64,000 bases of DNA from Gammaproteobacteria bacterium (GCA_024275295.1 JAJRZI010000076.1:1-64000), one strand, 5' to 3'. Positions 1-9,349 are shown, counted from the stretch's first letter. Made by a program: numbers and translations. Notes: generated from the sequence alone by a model not told the origin.

Positions 1-10
1 AACCCGAAGG

Positions 11-109
11 GCTGGGACTATTTTTCCACCCAGCTGCGTTATCATTCGCTCATGTAGAGTTACTACACCTCACTCATTCTGCCTTGCTGGGTGAAAAAAT
101 AGTCCCAGC
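11..109. repeat. 99-nt imperfect hairpin (24-bp inverted repeat)
   Basis: The 24-nt arms at 11-34 and 86-109 are inverted copies with one mismatch. The 51-nt centre is itself partly self-complementary (tgtag/ctaca near the middle, flanked by cattcgctca and a diverged complement). The whole segment can fold into one long stem. It has no coding potential. It could be a REP/MITE-like element or the 3' end of an upstream transcript. No second copy was seen in the window. Confidence 0.6.
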
Positions 110-162
110 AGAGTCAATTGGATTAGTGTTAACAGGCCCTAATACGCCATCCCATCACGAAC

Positions 163-187
163 AAGCCCCGCAGATGCGGGGCTTTTT
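163..187 (+). terminator. rho-independent terminator
   Basis: A perfect stem pairs aagccccgca (163-172) with tgcggggctt (175-184), with very tight loop geometry, and runs into a T tract. It probably ends a plus-strand gene lying left of the window. Confidence 0.75.
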
Positions 188-404
188 ATGTGAGGCTTGG
201 TATCAGAATGGAGTGGCCATCTGCGGATTCCAGGTTAACCCGGATATTCCCCACCAAAACAAGAACCCGTTCACACTTTTTCCGCAAGCTATACCACATT
301 CCGGACGAATCAAAAGGTAAGCGCTAATAATCCTGACATAAGCCATCTGGTGAATTATTAGCCTTGCTTTAGAACTGTACTGAATGAATCAGAGGGTATA
401 CATC

Positions 405-473
405 ATGTCAAAAACACAAAGGAATAAATTAATCCGTATGTTTGCCGGACTGGTTTTTTTATTCTTGCAATAA
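405..473 (+). CDS. possible 22-residue membrane peptide or gene remnant
   Basis: An ATG follows an agaggg ribosome-binding-like site and encodes a basic start followed by a hydrophobic stretch (MSKTQRNKLIRMFAGLVFLF...). The frame passes a run of T residues. A one-base change there would give a longer hydrophobic ending or open the frame to about position 543. The ORF lies directly before a strong terminator at 539-585, so this stretch is probably transcribed. It may be a real small membrane peptide, a decayed gene or chance. The rest of 188-660 holds only the terminator and the upstream region of yceH. Confidence 0.25.
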   Translation: MSKTQRNKLIRMFAGLVFLFLQ

Positions 474-538
474 TGGTTACACAAATGTAACAACCCTGAA
501 TAGAGCAATTGAACTGCATACCCAACAGCTCCATCCAG

Positions 539-585
539 GCTGAGGCATAACACTTTAATATATGGTGTTATGCCTCAGCTTTTTT
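539..585 (+). terminator. strong rho-independent terminator
   Basis: A 15-bp perfect stem (539-553 with 565-579) and an 11-nt loop are followed by six T residues. It ends whatever is transcribed from about 390-540 and insulates yceH. Confidence 0.85.
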
Positions 586-672
586 ATCTATTATTACAGT
601 AGCTGTGGTAGTGGTTAAGGAAGGCTATGATAGCCACTATAAATACAAACCACTAAAGAGAGAACGATTACT

Positions 673-1326
673 GTGGACATTAACTTCACCCCTTATGAGG
701 CACGCATTATCGGATGCCTGATCGAGAAAGAGATCACTACCCCCGATCAATATCCACTATCACTCAATGCCCTGGTCAATGCCTGCAATCAAAAGAGTAA
801 TCGCGAGCCTGTGCTCAGCCTGGATGAGGCCACCGTACAGGAGGCATTAGATGGGTTGATCAAAAAACATATGGCCACTGATCGAACAGGCTATGGTGGC
901 CGGGTTCTTAAATACAAACACCGCTTCTGTAATGTGGAGTTTGGCCCGCTGCAGTTTACCGATCAGGAGCTTGGCATTATCTGCGTGATGCTACTGCGCG
1001 GCCCCAGAACACCGGGGGAACTGCGCACCCAGACCAACCGTCTTTGCAGGTTTAGTGATGTGCATGAGGTTGAGGCTGTGCTGCAGCAGCTAATGGCACG
1101 AAAAGATGGCCCCTTCGTGGTTCAGCTGCCACGCGAACCGGGCAAAAGAGAGTCTCGTTATGCCCACCTGTTGAGTGGTGAGGTAGAAGTACCGGCAATC
1201 CCTGAAACCATGCAGGCTACCCCAGCACTATCCCAATCTAACCATGAGCGAATCAATCAACTTGAGCAGCAGGTGCAAACACTGCAACAGGAGATTGATG
1301 AGCTAAAAGAGCTGGTATTATCCTAA
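673..1326 (+). CDS. yceH: YceH family protein (UPF0502/DUF480)
   Basis: The 217-residue length and the whole sequence match the YceH/UPF0502 family. The start includes the family motif [12 protein letters not shown] and then [12 protein letters not shown]. Two winged-helix-like halves occupy about residues 1-90 and 91-170, and a C-terminal coiled coil about 190-217. The family is widespread in Gammaproteobacteria and resembles DNA-binding folds, but its role is unknown. The start is GTG at 673, preceded by a purine-rich aaagagaga site. It stands alone, convergent with the symporter gene downstream. Confidence 0.92.
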   Translation: MDINFTPYEARIIGCLIEKEITTPDQYPLSLNALVNACNQKSNREPVLSLDEATVQEALDGLIKKHMATDRTGYGGRVLKYKHRFCNVEFGPLQFTDQELGIICVMLLRGPRTPGELRTQTNRLCRFSDVHEVEAVLQQLMARKDGPFVVQLPREPGKRESRYAHLLSGEVEVPAIPETMQATPALSQSNHERINQLEQQVQTLQQEIDELKELVLS

Positions 1327-1350
1327 GGGACGTAGGTCACTGTATAGCAG

Positions 1351-2622
1351 TTATTCTTTGAGAATATCCTCTTCACCATTGACCCGCGCAATAATCACAG
1401 CACCACAGGAGTCACTGAATACATTTACAGCGGTGCGACACATATCCAGCACCCGATCCACTGCCAGGATCAGACCAATAGCCTCAGCAGGCAGGCCAAT
1501 CGCTGCCAAGATAATGGAGATAGCCACCAGGCTTGCTGCCGGTATCCCAGCCACGCCGATTGAGGTCAAGAGTGCAACCAGTACAATGGTAAATTGCGTC
1601 GTCAGCCCAAGCTCTATGCCATAGGCCTGCGCAATAAACATAGCCGCAACACACTCATACAGTGCCGTGCCATCCATGTTTACCGTCGCCCCCAGCGGCA
1701 ATACAAAACTGGTGGTGCGATTGGAGACACCGGCATTCTTCTCCACACACTCCATGGTCAGCGGCAGGGTTGCAGAAGATGAGCTGGTCGAAAAGGCGGT
1801 CAACAAAGCAGGCGTCATCGCCTTGAAGTGCCTGAGCGGATGAACACGTCCAACCGATGAGAGCAGCAGCGGCATCACGACAAACATATGCAACGCCAAT
1901 GCAATCAGGACACAGAGAAAGAACCACAGCAGCGGCACAAAGGCCGCCAGACCCGTACCCGCCACCACCTTCGCTACCAGGCCAAATACACCGATAGGGG
2001 CAAAACCCATAACCCAATCGGTGATCTTCATCATCACACTGAAAACACCCTGCCAGAAGTTGTACATGGTCTCGGCATAGGCCTCTTCAATCTTTGTCAT
2101 GAAAAAACCAAACAGCAGCCCAAAGAAGATCAACCCCAACATCTGGCCATTTGCCGCTGCAGCTACGACGTTGGTTGGCACCATACGCAGAAAGATATCG
2201 ACCACATCACCAGCGCTCTTGCCTTCCACCTTGGCTACAACCGTGCTCGCTGCCTCCTCTGACAATCCGATAATATCCTTTGCTGGCTGCCCATCGATAA
2301 CGCCAGGCATGATGGTATTAACGACCAATAGTCCGATCAGGATTGCAATCAGGCTGGTGGTGGCATAGTAGAGCAGCGTCTTGCCACCCAACTTGCTCAG
2401 GGCACTACCGGAGCCAATGCCACTGATACCCACAATAATAGATGAGAGTATCAGAGGCACAATCAACATCTTCAGTGCATTCAGAAACAGCTGACCGATA
2501 AAGGCATAGACATCATAGAAAAGAATGCCGAACAACGCGCCCTCTTTACCCGTTACCAGGCCCGCAGCTACTGCCAGTACAAGCGCAATAACAATCTGCC
2601 AGTGGAGTTTCAGTTTTGTCAT
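1351..2622 (-). CDS. dicarboxylate/amino acid:cation symporter (DAACS family)
   Basis: This 423-residue polytopic protein belongs to the GltP/DctA (DAACS, SLC1-type) family of Na+- or H+-coupled importers for glutamate, aspartate or C4-dicarboxylates. Visible family marks are the serine-rich re-entrant loop SSSSATLPLT (about residues 278-287), the NMDGTALYE segment (about 315) and the C-terminal AVDRVLDMCRTAVNVFSDS region with the substrate- and cation-site residues. The substrate cannot be fixed from sequence: the R in DRVLDMCRTAVN is seen in both glutamate and dicarboxylate carriers. The gene is monocistronic or coexpressed with ppnP 32 bp upstream. Confidence 0.9.
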   Translation of the reverse strand: MTKLKLHWQIVIALVLAVAAGLVTGKEGALFGILFYDVYAFIGQLFLNALKMLIVPLILSSIIVGISGIGSGSALSKLGGKTLLYYATTSLIAILIGLLVVNTIMPGVIDGQPAKDIIGLSEEAASTVVAKVEGKSAGDVVDIFLRMVPTNVVAAAANGQMLGLIFFGLLFGFFMTKIEEAYAETMYNFWQGVFSVMMKITDWVMGFAPIGVFGLVAKVVAGTGLAAFVPLLWFFLCVLIALALHMFVVMPLLLSSVGRVHPLRHFKAMTPALLTAFSTSSSSATLPLTMECVEKNAGVSNRTTSFVLPLGATVNMDGTALYECVAAMFIAQAYGIELGLTTQFTIVLVALLTSIGVAGIPAASLVAISIILAAIGLPAEAIGLILAVDRVLDMCRTAVNVFSDSCGAVIIARVNGEEDILKE

Positions 2623-2654
2623 GCTCTGCTGATCCTATTGACTGTTGTTACTTA

Positions 2655-2936
2655 TCAACCATAAAGGCAAAGATAAGCCGTTTCACAGGCCACCCTTACA
2701 CTGAATTTACTATCCGCCGGCACATCAAAAGAGTCACCTGCACCAAAGGCCTGGAATTCACTGGCACCGGGTAGTTTTGCACTCAGCGCACCACTCACTA
2801 CGGTCATCTTCTCTTTGGCAGCTGTGCCAAATTCATAATCACCCGGAGCCATCACTCCAACAGTGGCGGGCAGGGTCTCTGTCTGGAAGGCGATGGATTT
2901 TACCTTGCCATCGAAATACTCATTGGTTTTAAACAT
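2655..2936 (-). CDS. ppnP: pyrimidine/purine nucleoside phosphorylase PpnP
   Basis: The 93-residue single cupin-type beta barrel matches PpnP (YaiE, DUF1255) over its full length. It starts [17 protein letters not shown] and carries [12 protein letters not shown] and the ending ETAYLCLYG. PpnP proteins phosphorolyse several nucleosides to base and ribose-1-phosphate, acting in the cytosol in nucleoside salvage. The gene lies just upstream of the symporter gene on the same strand. Confidence 0.92.
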   Translation of the reverse strand: MFKTNEYFDGKVKSIAFQTETLPATVGVMAPGDYEFGTAAKEKMTVVSGALSAKLPGASEFQAFGAGDSFDVPADSKFSVRVACETAYLCLYG

Positions 2937-2981
2937 GATTTGCTAATACTCCAGCAAGTTAAATATTGGTTCAATAACATA

Positions 2982-3009
2982 AATCAGGCCGGGGTTACCC
3001 GGCCTGATT
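2982..3009 (-). terminator. hairpin terminator after ppiC
   Basis: A perfect 12-bp stem (2982-2993 with 2998-3009) closes a 4-nt loop between ppiC and ppnP. On the minus strand it is followed by a short, weak T-rich stretch. Confidence 0.6.
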
Positions 3010-3036
3010 AGCTGCGATGATATCAGCAAAAATCAC

Positions 3037-3318
3037 TTAATCTTCGCGTGAGGTAACTTCCAGCAGATGATAGCCAAACTGGGTCTTTACCGGCCCCTGG
3101 ACAGTGCCAACCTCTGCACTGAAGACCACCTTGTCAAACTCCGGCACCATCATTCCCGGCCCAAATGAACCCAGGTCACCACCATCCCGGCCAGAGGGGC
3201 AGCTAGAGTGCTGTTTGGCCAGTTCGGCAAATTCTGCGCCTTCGGCAATCTGCTCTTTCAATGAATTACACTTCTCTTCGGAATCTACCAGGATATGTCG
3301 TGCTGTTGCGCTTGGCAT
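3037..3318 (-). CDS. ppiC: PpiC-type peptidyl-prolyl cis-trans isomerase (parvulin)
   Basis: A single-domain parvulin of about 93 residues, the usual length of PpiC. It carries ARHILVDSEEKC at the start, FAELAKQHSSCPSG, GGDLGSFGPGMMVPEFD and the closing TQFGYHLLEVTS. It catalyses proline isomerisation in the cytosol; there is no signal peptide. A longer frame begins at a GTG at 3330, but the ATG at 3318 has a ggag site 7 nt upstream and gives the normal family start, so I chose it. Confidence 0.92.
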   Translation of the reverse strand: MPSATARHILVDSEEKCNSLKEQIAEGAEFAELAKQHSSCPSGRDGGDLGSFGPGMMVPEFDKVVFSAEVGTVQGPVKTQFGYHLLEVTSRED

Positions 3319-3662
3319 TGTCTTCTCCACTTTGGATTAAAAAATCAGACCGCTATTGTAACGGCTATTGCGTTATTCAGGTGCTGCCATGCTACCGCAT
3401 TAGGCCACGATGGACCATCCTGCAAAGAACCTATAAATACCCATTAGATTAATGTAATTTAGCACCGCTAAAAATGCTACTTTCCGGCATATATTACCTA
3501 TACTTTAAAGATCCATACAGGGTGTATCTGGGTTGACAAGCGCACAACCTGCAAATAGAGATTGATTCCAATATAAACAATGAAACACCTGCACTCATCA
3601 TTATTAATCGGCTGAGCAATGGATAAAACGCATGGTTATACAATTCATTTTTGGGGTATGGA
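3319..3662 (+). promoter_or_regulatory. intergenic region with candidate sigma-70 promoter for the histidine kinase
   Basis: This divergent intergenic stretch of about 340 nt is AT-rich and contains no credible ORF. A perfect -35 TTGACA at 3533-3538 is followed 17 nt later by a poor -10 (tagaga, 3556-3561), so the promoter call is tentative. Confidence 0.3.
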
Positions 3663-5915
3663 ATGAAGTGGTCTATTACTAAAAAACTCATATTCATTAC
3701 ACTGATAGCAACACTCCTTCCCACCATCATCGGTGAAGTCATCCTCTATCGAGAGGTTGAGGATAACGTTGGACGCACCAAGCTCAATGACCTGATGAAT
3801 ATCATTGATGCCCGCTACATCCATATCCTTGACTTCATAAAAGGCCAGAAGCAGGCGATTAAAACCATAGGAGAAAACCACTTTCTGCATCATGCACTCA
3901 TCAGCTATCACAATATTCATAATACGGCCTCAGAACATGAAAGAAATGCAGCATTGAAACAGGCTCAGGCCTATTTGGATTACCTGCAACAGGATTCCCT
4001 ACTCGACCCGCACGCCATGAAGAAGGTGAAAGATACAGGAACATCATTGCAGCAGGTATTTAACCGGGATGTTAAGTGGGACATGTACCACCTGGATGAG
4101 CCGCTATATCGTCACCATGAGATTCTTATTATCAGTCCAGACGGCAAGGTTATTGCCTCCTCAAATCATGAGCATATCGGGACAGATCTGGGAGAGAGTG
4201 ACCTTTTTAAGAATGGAAGCAAAGGGGGGTTTATCAAGGATGTCTATACAGACCAGGATGGCAACACCGTCATGGCCTTCGCAACGCCAATAATTGAGGA
4301 ACCAGGCTATGCACACCCGGAGCGCACCGAAAGCCTGTTTCTCGGGGTGGCTGTATTGAAGGTCAGTACCGATTTCCTCACTGACCTAACCACCGGTGAC
4401 CTTGGCAATCGGATCGGAGGAAGGCTTTTTTTCACCGGCTACACCCCCTCTACCGACTTTTATATGATCAACAAAGAGGGCTACATGATCACCCAATCCA
4501 AGGTACTCAAAGGGAAACGGGGCACCATCCTGAAGCAGGAGGCAAAAACCCTGCCCTGGCAGCACTGTATAGATGAAAGCCTGGCCGTGCGTAAGGTGCA
4601 GGAGTATTACCCCAACTACGCCGGAGTAACGGTGGGTGGCGCCTCCATGTGTATCTTTGACCTGAAATGGACAGTCGTTATTGAACAGCACAAAGATGAG
4701 ATCCTCATGCTTTTTACCCGCATAAAAAGCATTATGATGACGACCAGCCTGGTGATGATAGTCACCACCACTCTATTGCTTCTGCTACTCATCAGAAAGA
4801 GCATCATCACCCCGCTCGCTCGACTCTCTGCTGCCACCCAGCAATTGAAAGAGGGTGATTACACCATTCGGGTTCAGATTGAAAACCGTGATGAGGTCGG
4901 CGAGTTAGGTGAATCATTTAATCAAATGGCGGCGGATCTCCAGCAATCTGCCCATGATACAAAGGCCAATGAGAAGATTTTAGAGGCCTCTCTACAGCAA
5001 CTCTCCCACGAAATTGAAGCCAAGGAGCAGGCAAAGAATGAACTGCAGATTAATAACCAGCAGCTGGAAGAGATCATTGACTGGCGCACCAGCGAGCTTA
5101 GCAAGGTTAACGAGCACTTGTCAGAGGAGATGATCAAACACGAACAGGCTCAGTTGCAGGCTGAAGAGGCCAATCAGGCCAAGTCGGAATTTCTGGCCAA
5201 CATGTCCCATGAACTGCGCACGCCAATGCATGCCATTTTAAGCTTTGCCGCCATGGGTGAAGGAAAAATCAATACGGCAACCAAAGATAAACTTAAACTC
5301 TATTTCAGTCGGATTCGAGAGAGCGGTGAACGGCTGCTCTGTTTACTGAATGATCTGTTGGATCTCTCCAAACTTGAAGCCGGCCGTATGGAGCTGGACA
5401 TAGCGGAGCATGATCTTAAGAGCGTGGTGGAAAAGGTAGCCGTAGAGCTCTCTGAGTTGGTGTGCAATAAATCACTAACCCTGGAGATACACCCATCGGA
5501 TGTGACAACAACAGGCTGGTTTGATCGGGATAAAATTGCACAAGTGGTCTGCAACCTACTCTCAAATGCAATAAAATTTACCCCGGAAGGAAAGCGGATA
5601 GAGATCTTGTTTGACAGCACCCTGCTATCAATAGATAACCATGAGGTGCCCGCTATTGAGGTAACTGTAACCGATGAAGGTGTCGGTATTCCTGAAGATG
5701 AACTGAAACTGGTGTTTGATAAGTTTGCACAATCGAGCAAGACCAAAACCGGTGGCGGCGGCACCGGTCTGGGACTGGCTATCTCTCAAGAGATCATCAA
5801 GGGGCACCATGGCACCATAAGCGCCAAGAACAACCCTGCGGGTGGGGCCGCATTTATATTTGCAATCCCCCGCCAATTAGGCCAACTGCACGCTACTCCA
5901 GAAAGGACCGAATAA
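3663..5915 (+). CDS. membrane sensor histidine kinase with dCache-like periplasmic domain
   Basis: A 750-residue sensor kinase. TM1 is at about residues 8-28, a large extracytoplasmic domain of the double-Cache type spans about 30-345, and TM2 is at about 352-378. A HAMP domain (about 379-432) and a coiled coil (about 430-505) follow. The HisKA domain has phosphoacceptor His516 in [16 protein letters not shown]. The ATPase domain shows NAIKFTPEG, DEGVGIPEDE and GGGGTGLGLAIS. It has no receiver domain and no response regulator beside it, so its partner is elsewhere. The frame opens at a TTG at 3651, but the ATG at 3663 begins the basic/hydrophobic TM1 directly and is preferred. The ligand is unknown; Cache domains usually sense small molecules. 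Confidence 0.88.
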   Translation: MKWSITKKLIFITLIATLLPTIIGEVILYREVEDNVGRTKLNDLMNIIDARYIHILDFIKGQKQAIKTIGENHFLHHALISYHNIHNTASEHERNAALKQAQAYLDYLQQDSLLDPHAMKKVKDTGTSLQQVFNRDVKWDMYHLDEPLYRHHEILIISPDGKVIASSNHEHIGTDLGESDLFKNGSKGGFIKDVYTDQDGNTVMAFATPIIEEPGYAHPERTESLFLGVAVLKVSTDFLTDLTTGDLGNRIGGRLFFTGYTPSTDFYMINKEGYMITQSKVLKGKRGTILKQEAKTLPWQHCIDESLAVRKVQEYYPNYAGVTVGGASMCIFDLKWTVVIEQHKDEILMLFTRIKSIMMTTSLVMIVTTTLLLLLLIRKSIITPLARLSAATQQLKEGDYTIRVQIENRDEVGELGESFNQMAADLQQSAHDTKANEKILEASLQQLSHEIEAKEQAKNELQINNQQLEEIIDWRTSELSKVNEHLSEEMIKHEQAQLQAEEANQAKSEFLANMSHELRTPMHAILSFAAMGEGKINTATKDKLKLYFSRIRESGERLLCLLNDLLDLSKLEAGRMELDIAEHDLKSVVEKVAVELSELVCNKSLTLEIHPSDVTTTGWFDRDKIAQVVCNLLSNAIKFTPEGKRIEILFDSTLLSIDNHEVPAIEVTVTDEGVGIPEDELKLVFDKFAQSSKTKTGGGGTGLGLAISQEIIKGHHGTISAKNNPAGGAAFIFAIPRQLGQLHATPERTE

Positions 5916-5925
5916 AATATCCGGG

Positions 5926-6249
5926 TTAGCTGCCGCATTGGTTTTCATCTGTGGAAAAAACCGAATCACTATTGACCTGAAAAGAGCCGGTGAAAAGCTT
6001 ACCGTTGGTTCGCGCCGTCCACCATGCATAGATGGGGGAACCCAGAATAGCGAGCAATAGACCCGTACCCGCACCTGTGACCGGCGCACCGATCAGCAGG
6101 CTTAACAGGCCATAGGTTTTACCCAGAGATGTCAATAACAGCAGGGGGGCTGCAAACAGGCCAGCACAAAGCCCCAGTAGAACAGTGAGCTTAACCAGTG
6201 AGCCATAATTCAGGCGAACCCGGCATTCACCATATATTTTATTGTCCAT
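5926..6249 (-). CDS. small membrane protein of unknown function
   Basis: This 107-residue protein has a soluble start with one Cys, then two or three hydrophobic segments (about residues 17-45 and 50-75) rich in Gly and Leu, and a polar tail. I do not recognise a family. It begins 9 bp after the pyrC stop and is probably the last gene of the hisI-gloB-pyrC operon. It is convergent with the histidine kinase gene 10 bp away. Confidence 0.6.
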   Translation of the reverse strand: MDNKIYGECRVRLNYGSLVKLTVLLGLCAGLFAAPLLLLTSLGKTYGLLSLLIGAPVTGAGTGLLLAILGSPIYAWWTARTNGKLFTGSFQVNSDSVFSTDENQCGS

Positions 6250-6258
6250 ATCAATTGT

Positions 6259-7592
6259 TTAGCGGTTAAATTTCAGACGTTGCCCAAGAATAGATCCATC
6301 AAGTTTGCCCTGATGATAGGCCAGGTGGCCGTTTACAAAAGTGGACTCAATGGTGGAGCGGAAGATCCGGCCCTCAACAGGCGACCAGCCACATTTGTAG
6401 CGCACATCCTCTCGTTCAACGCGCTCACGCCTATCCAGATCAACCAGTATCAGATCGGCCCAGTAACCTTCACGAATATAACCACGCTCCGGGATATTAA
6501 ACAGCCTTGCCGGGCCATGGCTGGTTTTTTCAGCAATGAGTTCCAATGATAGCAAATGATCGTGATACAGCTCCAGCACCATCGGCAGGGCATATTGCAC
6601 CAGAGGCAGCCCGGCAGGGGCAGCGAAGTAGAGATTGCACTTCTCATCCAGGGTATGAGGGGCATGATCGGTGCCGATCACATCAATCCGTCCGTCTTTC
6701 AGTGCCTGCCGGATGGCATCCCGGTCCATACGGGTCTTGATGGCAGGATTACATTTAATAAAGGTCTGCTTCTGCTCATAGTCTGAGTCATCGAAATAGA
6801 GGTGATGCACACAGGCCTCGGCAGTGATGCGTTTGTTATCCAGCGGCCCTTTTGGAACAGTTTCAGCTCCCGTGCGGTAGAGAGGTGCAGCACATGCAGG
6901 CGGGTGCCGTGCCGCTCTGCAAGATCAACCGCAAGAGAGGAGGAGCGAAAGCAGGCCTCCTCACTGCGAATTTCGGGATGTGACTCCATCGGCACATCCT
7001 CGCCAAACTGCTCCCGAAAGGATTGTTCGTTGGCCAGGATGGTCGGGGTATCTTCACAGTGAGTGGCGACCAGTATCGGCGCATCACGGAAGATCGCCTC
7101 CAGCGCCTCCTCCCTGTCCACCAGCATATTGCCGGTCGAGGCCCCCATGAAGACCTTGATGCCGCAGGCCTGCCTGGGATTGAGCGAGCGGATGACATCG
7201 ATATTGTCATTGGTTGCCCCCAGATAGAAGGCATAATTAGCCAGGGATTTTTGGGCAGCCAATGCATATTTATCCTCCAGCGCCTCTAGCGTGACGGTCA
7301 GCGGATTGGTATTGGGCATATCCATAAAGCTGGTGATGCCACCGGCTACAGCAGCTCTGGATTCGGTGTAGAGATCCCCTTTATGGGTCGCCCCCGGCTC
7401 GCGAAAGTGAACCTGATCATCAATCATGCCAGGCATCAAAACCTTGTCTGCCGCATCGATGATCAGATCAGCCGGTTTGGCGCTGAGATTACTGCCAATC
7501 TGCTCGATCCGCCCATTACGAATCCAGACATCCTCTTCGGTGATGCGTCCGTCATTGATCATGCGGGCATTGAGTATAAGTGTGTCTTTCAT
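6259..7592 (-). pseudogene. pyrC: dihydroorotase pyrC, interrupted by a one-base frameshift
   Basis: Dihydroorotase closes carbamoyl-aspartate to dihydroorotate in pyrimidine synthesis. The gene is read in two overlapping frames. The N-terminal part (7592 to about 6845) has the metal-site motif DDQVHFREPG, then GGITSFMDMPNTNP, IKVFMGASTGN and THCEDTPT. The C-terminal part (to 6259) has GTDHAPHTLDEK. Frame is lost in LKLFQKG: the minus strand reads GGGCCGCTGG where GGGCCCGCTGG would continue the protein as PLDNKRITAEA. Restoring one C gives about 444 residues, normal for the class I enzyme. Both sides are otherwise intact, so a sequencing or assembly error in a G/C run is as likely as a real mutation. 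The gene follows gloB by 9 bp. Confidence 0.85.
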
Positions 7593-7601
7593 GAGATTCT
7601 C

Positions 7602-8381
7602 TTAGTCGTAATCACGATCCTTCCACATCCGCAATGCGGTAAATCGTGCCACATTGCCGTTTAGTGACTCTCCCGCCCAGCGCTCTGCTGCAGCAATCAC
7701 TACGGGAATCCGGGTGCGCAAGAAGGGGTTAGTTTTCAGTTCCAGTGAGAGCAACGATGGCACAGTGGGTTTTCCCTGCTGCCTTGCTGTTTGTGTGGAT
7801 CTCTGTCGCTCCTGTATCGCCTGGTTTTCAGGCTCTACCCAATGCGCAAAACCCAGATTGTCCAGGGTATATTCATGGGCGCAATAGAGGAGTGTCTCTG
7901 CGGGGAGCTGCGCAATGCGCTGCAGTGAAGCCGCCATCTGTGCCATGGTGCCATCAAACACCCGTCCGCAACCGCCTGCGAAGAGGAGATCACCACAAAA
8001 CAGCAGGCCATCACCCACGTAGGCGATATGGCCTGCCGTGTGGCCGGGCATATCAAAAACCCTGAGACTGTCTCCCTGCCAGGGCAGCTGGATCTCGCCG
8101 CCCTCAGACAATGGATCTGTGATCTCCGGGATGGTCTCATGCGCCGGGCCGTAGACCCTGCTGTTGGGGAATGCCGCCTTCAGCCTGCTAATCCCTCCCG
8201 TGTGGTCACGATGGTGATGGGTGATCAGGATAGCGCCCAGGCTGAGCTGCTCACGCCGCAGTCGTTCCAGTACAGGTGCCGCATCACCGGGGTCGACCAC
8301 AGCCACCTCTGGGCTGCGTTCGCTCTTGAGCAGCCAGATATAGTTATCCGCAAATGCCGGGATGGGGGTGATATCGAACAT
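7602..8381 (-). CDS. gloB: hydroxyacylglutathione hydrolase (glyoxalase II)
   Basis: A 259-residue metallo-beta-lactamase-fold thioesterase that hydrolyses S-lactoylglutathione in methylglyoxal detoxification. The metal-binding THHHRDHTGG motif is near residues 54-63, further ligands lie in GHTAGHIAY and CGDLLFAGGCGR, and YCAHEYTLDNLGFA follows. The C-terminal glutathione-binding domain shows KTNPFLR. The length and order match GloB. It sits 5 bp after hisI and 9 bp before pyrC, apparently cotranscribed. Confidence 0.94.
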   Translation of the reverse strand: MFDITPIPAFADNYIWLLKSERSPEVAVVDPGDAAPVLERLRREQLSLGAILITHHHRDHTGGISRLKAAFPNSRVYGPAHETIPEITDPLSEGGEIQLPWQGDSLRVFDMPGHTAGHIAYVGDGLLFCGDLLFAGGCGRVFDGTMAQMAASLQRIAQLPAETLLYCAHEYTLDNLGFAHWVEPENQAIQERQRSTQTARQQGKPTVPSLLSLELKTNPFLRTRIPVVIAAAERWAGESLNGNVARFTALRMWKDRDYD

Positions 8382-8386
8382 GATGC

Positions 8387-8812
8387 CTATTTGTACAGCT
8401 CTTTTGGGTCAATCAGGGGGTCAGTGATCACCTCCAGCCGGTCACCCCGTATCGCATTATAGAAGCAGCTGCGTCGCCCGGAGTGGCAGGCTGGGCCGGT
8501 TTGATCGACCTGCAACAGGATGGTGTCACCGTCGCAATCCAGCAGCATATCCTTGAGTATCTGCACCTGCCCGGAGGATTCGCCTTTGCGCCAAAGCTTT
8601 TGCCGTGAACGCGACCAGTAGCAGACCCGGCCTGTCTCCAGCGTCTCAGCCAACGACTCCCTATTCATCCAGGCCATCATCAGCACCTCACCGCTGTCAT
8701 GCTGTTGGGCAATAGCAGGCAGCAGGCCATCCTGATTAAAGGGCAGGCTCTTTACCGCATCCGCCCAGGACAGGCTCTCTCCTTTTTTAAAGGATTCGGT
8801 CTCTTTCAGCAT
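8387..8812 (-). CDS. hisI: phosphoribosyl-AMP cyclohydrolase
   Basis: A 141-residue cytosolic enzyme for the third step of histidine synthesis. It carries FNQDGLLPAIAQ, VLMMAWMN, the RVCYWSRSRQKLWRKGE block, DCDGDTILLQV with metal-site residues, and ACHSGRRSCFY. There is no fused pyrophosphohydrolase domain, so this is the monofunctional form. It is the first gene of the hisI-gloB-pyrC-membrane protein operon, away from other his genes, and is divergent from fur. Confidence 0.94.
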   Translation of the reverse strand: MLKETESFKKGESLSWADAVKSLPFNQDGLLPAIAQQHDSGEVLMMAWMNRESLAETLETGRVCYWSRSRQKLWRKGESSGQVQILKDMLLDCDGDTILLQVDQTGPACHSGRRSCFYNAIRGDRLEVITDPLIDPKELYK

Positions 8813-8919
8813 AGCATCTCTCTCAAATCTAAATTATTCCCGAATTGTACATTCTATCCTGAACAGGGGTACTGATATACTTGCCTCTTCTTCATTTCAA
8901 ACAGCGTAGAATTCGATCC

Positions 8920-9345
8920 GTGACCAACTATTCTGACAAGCTGAAGAGTGCGGGACTCAAGATTACATTCCCCCGAATCAAAATCCTGGAGATGCTCGGA
9001 ACGCATTCTGATCAGCACTACACCGCAGAGGGACTCTATAAACTGCTGTTGCAGCAGGGAGAGGAGATTGGCGTGGCGACCATCTACCGGGTGCTGACCC
9101 AGTGTGAGCATGCCGGCCTGGTCACACGGCTCCAGTGTGACGATGGCCCAGCCATGTTTGAGTTAAGCCAGGATAATCATCATGACCACTTTATCTGCAC
9201 CCGCTGTGGGCAGGTGGATGAGTTTCACGACGACATTATAGAGGCCCGCCAGCAGACAATTGCAGCCAAGGCCGGTTATGAGATCGCAGGCCACAGCATG
9301 ATCCTCTACGGCATCTGCGCCGCCTGCCAGAAACAGTTAAAATAA
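8920..9345 (+). CDS. fur: ferric uptake regulator Fur
   Basis: A 141-residue Fur-family repressor. The winged helix (about 1-80) includes TFPRIKILEML and EIGVATIYRVL. The metal and dimer domain has the family HHDHFICTRCGQVDEF and a second CXXC, CAACQ, near the end. It most likely represses iron uptake genes with Fe2+ as corepressor. The frame extends upstream to a TTG at 8881, but the GTG at 8920 gives the standard start MTNYSDKLKSAGLKIT. It leads an operon with the DUF1820 gene (4 bp gap) and the DksA-like gene. Confidence 0.94.
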   Translation: MTNYSDKLKSAGLKITFPRIKILEMLGTHSDQHYTAEGLYKLLLQQGEEIGVATIYRVLTQCEHAGLVTRLQCDDGPAMFELSQDNHHDHFICTRCGQVDEFHDDIIEARQQTIAAKAGYEIAGHSMILYGICAACQKQLK

Positions 9346-9349
9346 TCCG

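Noticed and set aside
84-320. 78-residue plus-strand ORF
   Set aside because: It runs through one arm of the long hairpin and a perfect terminator, has no ribosome site and shows no protein-like pattern.
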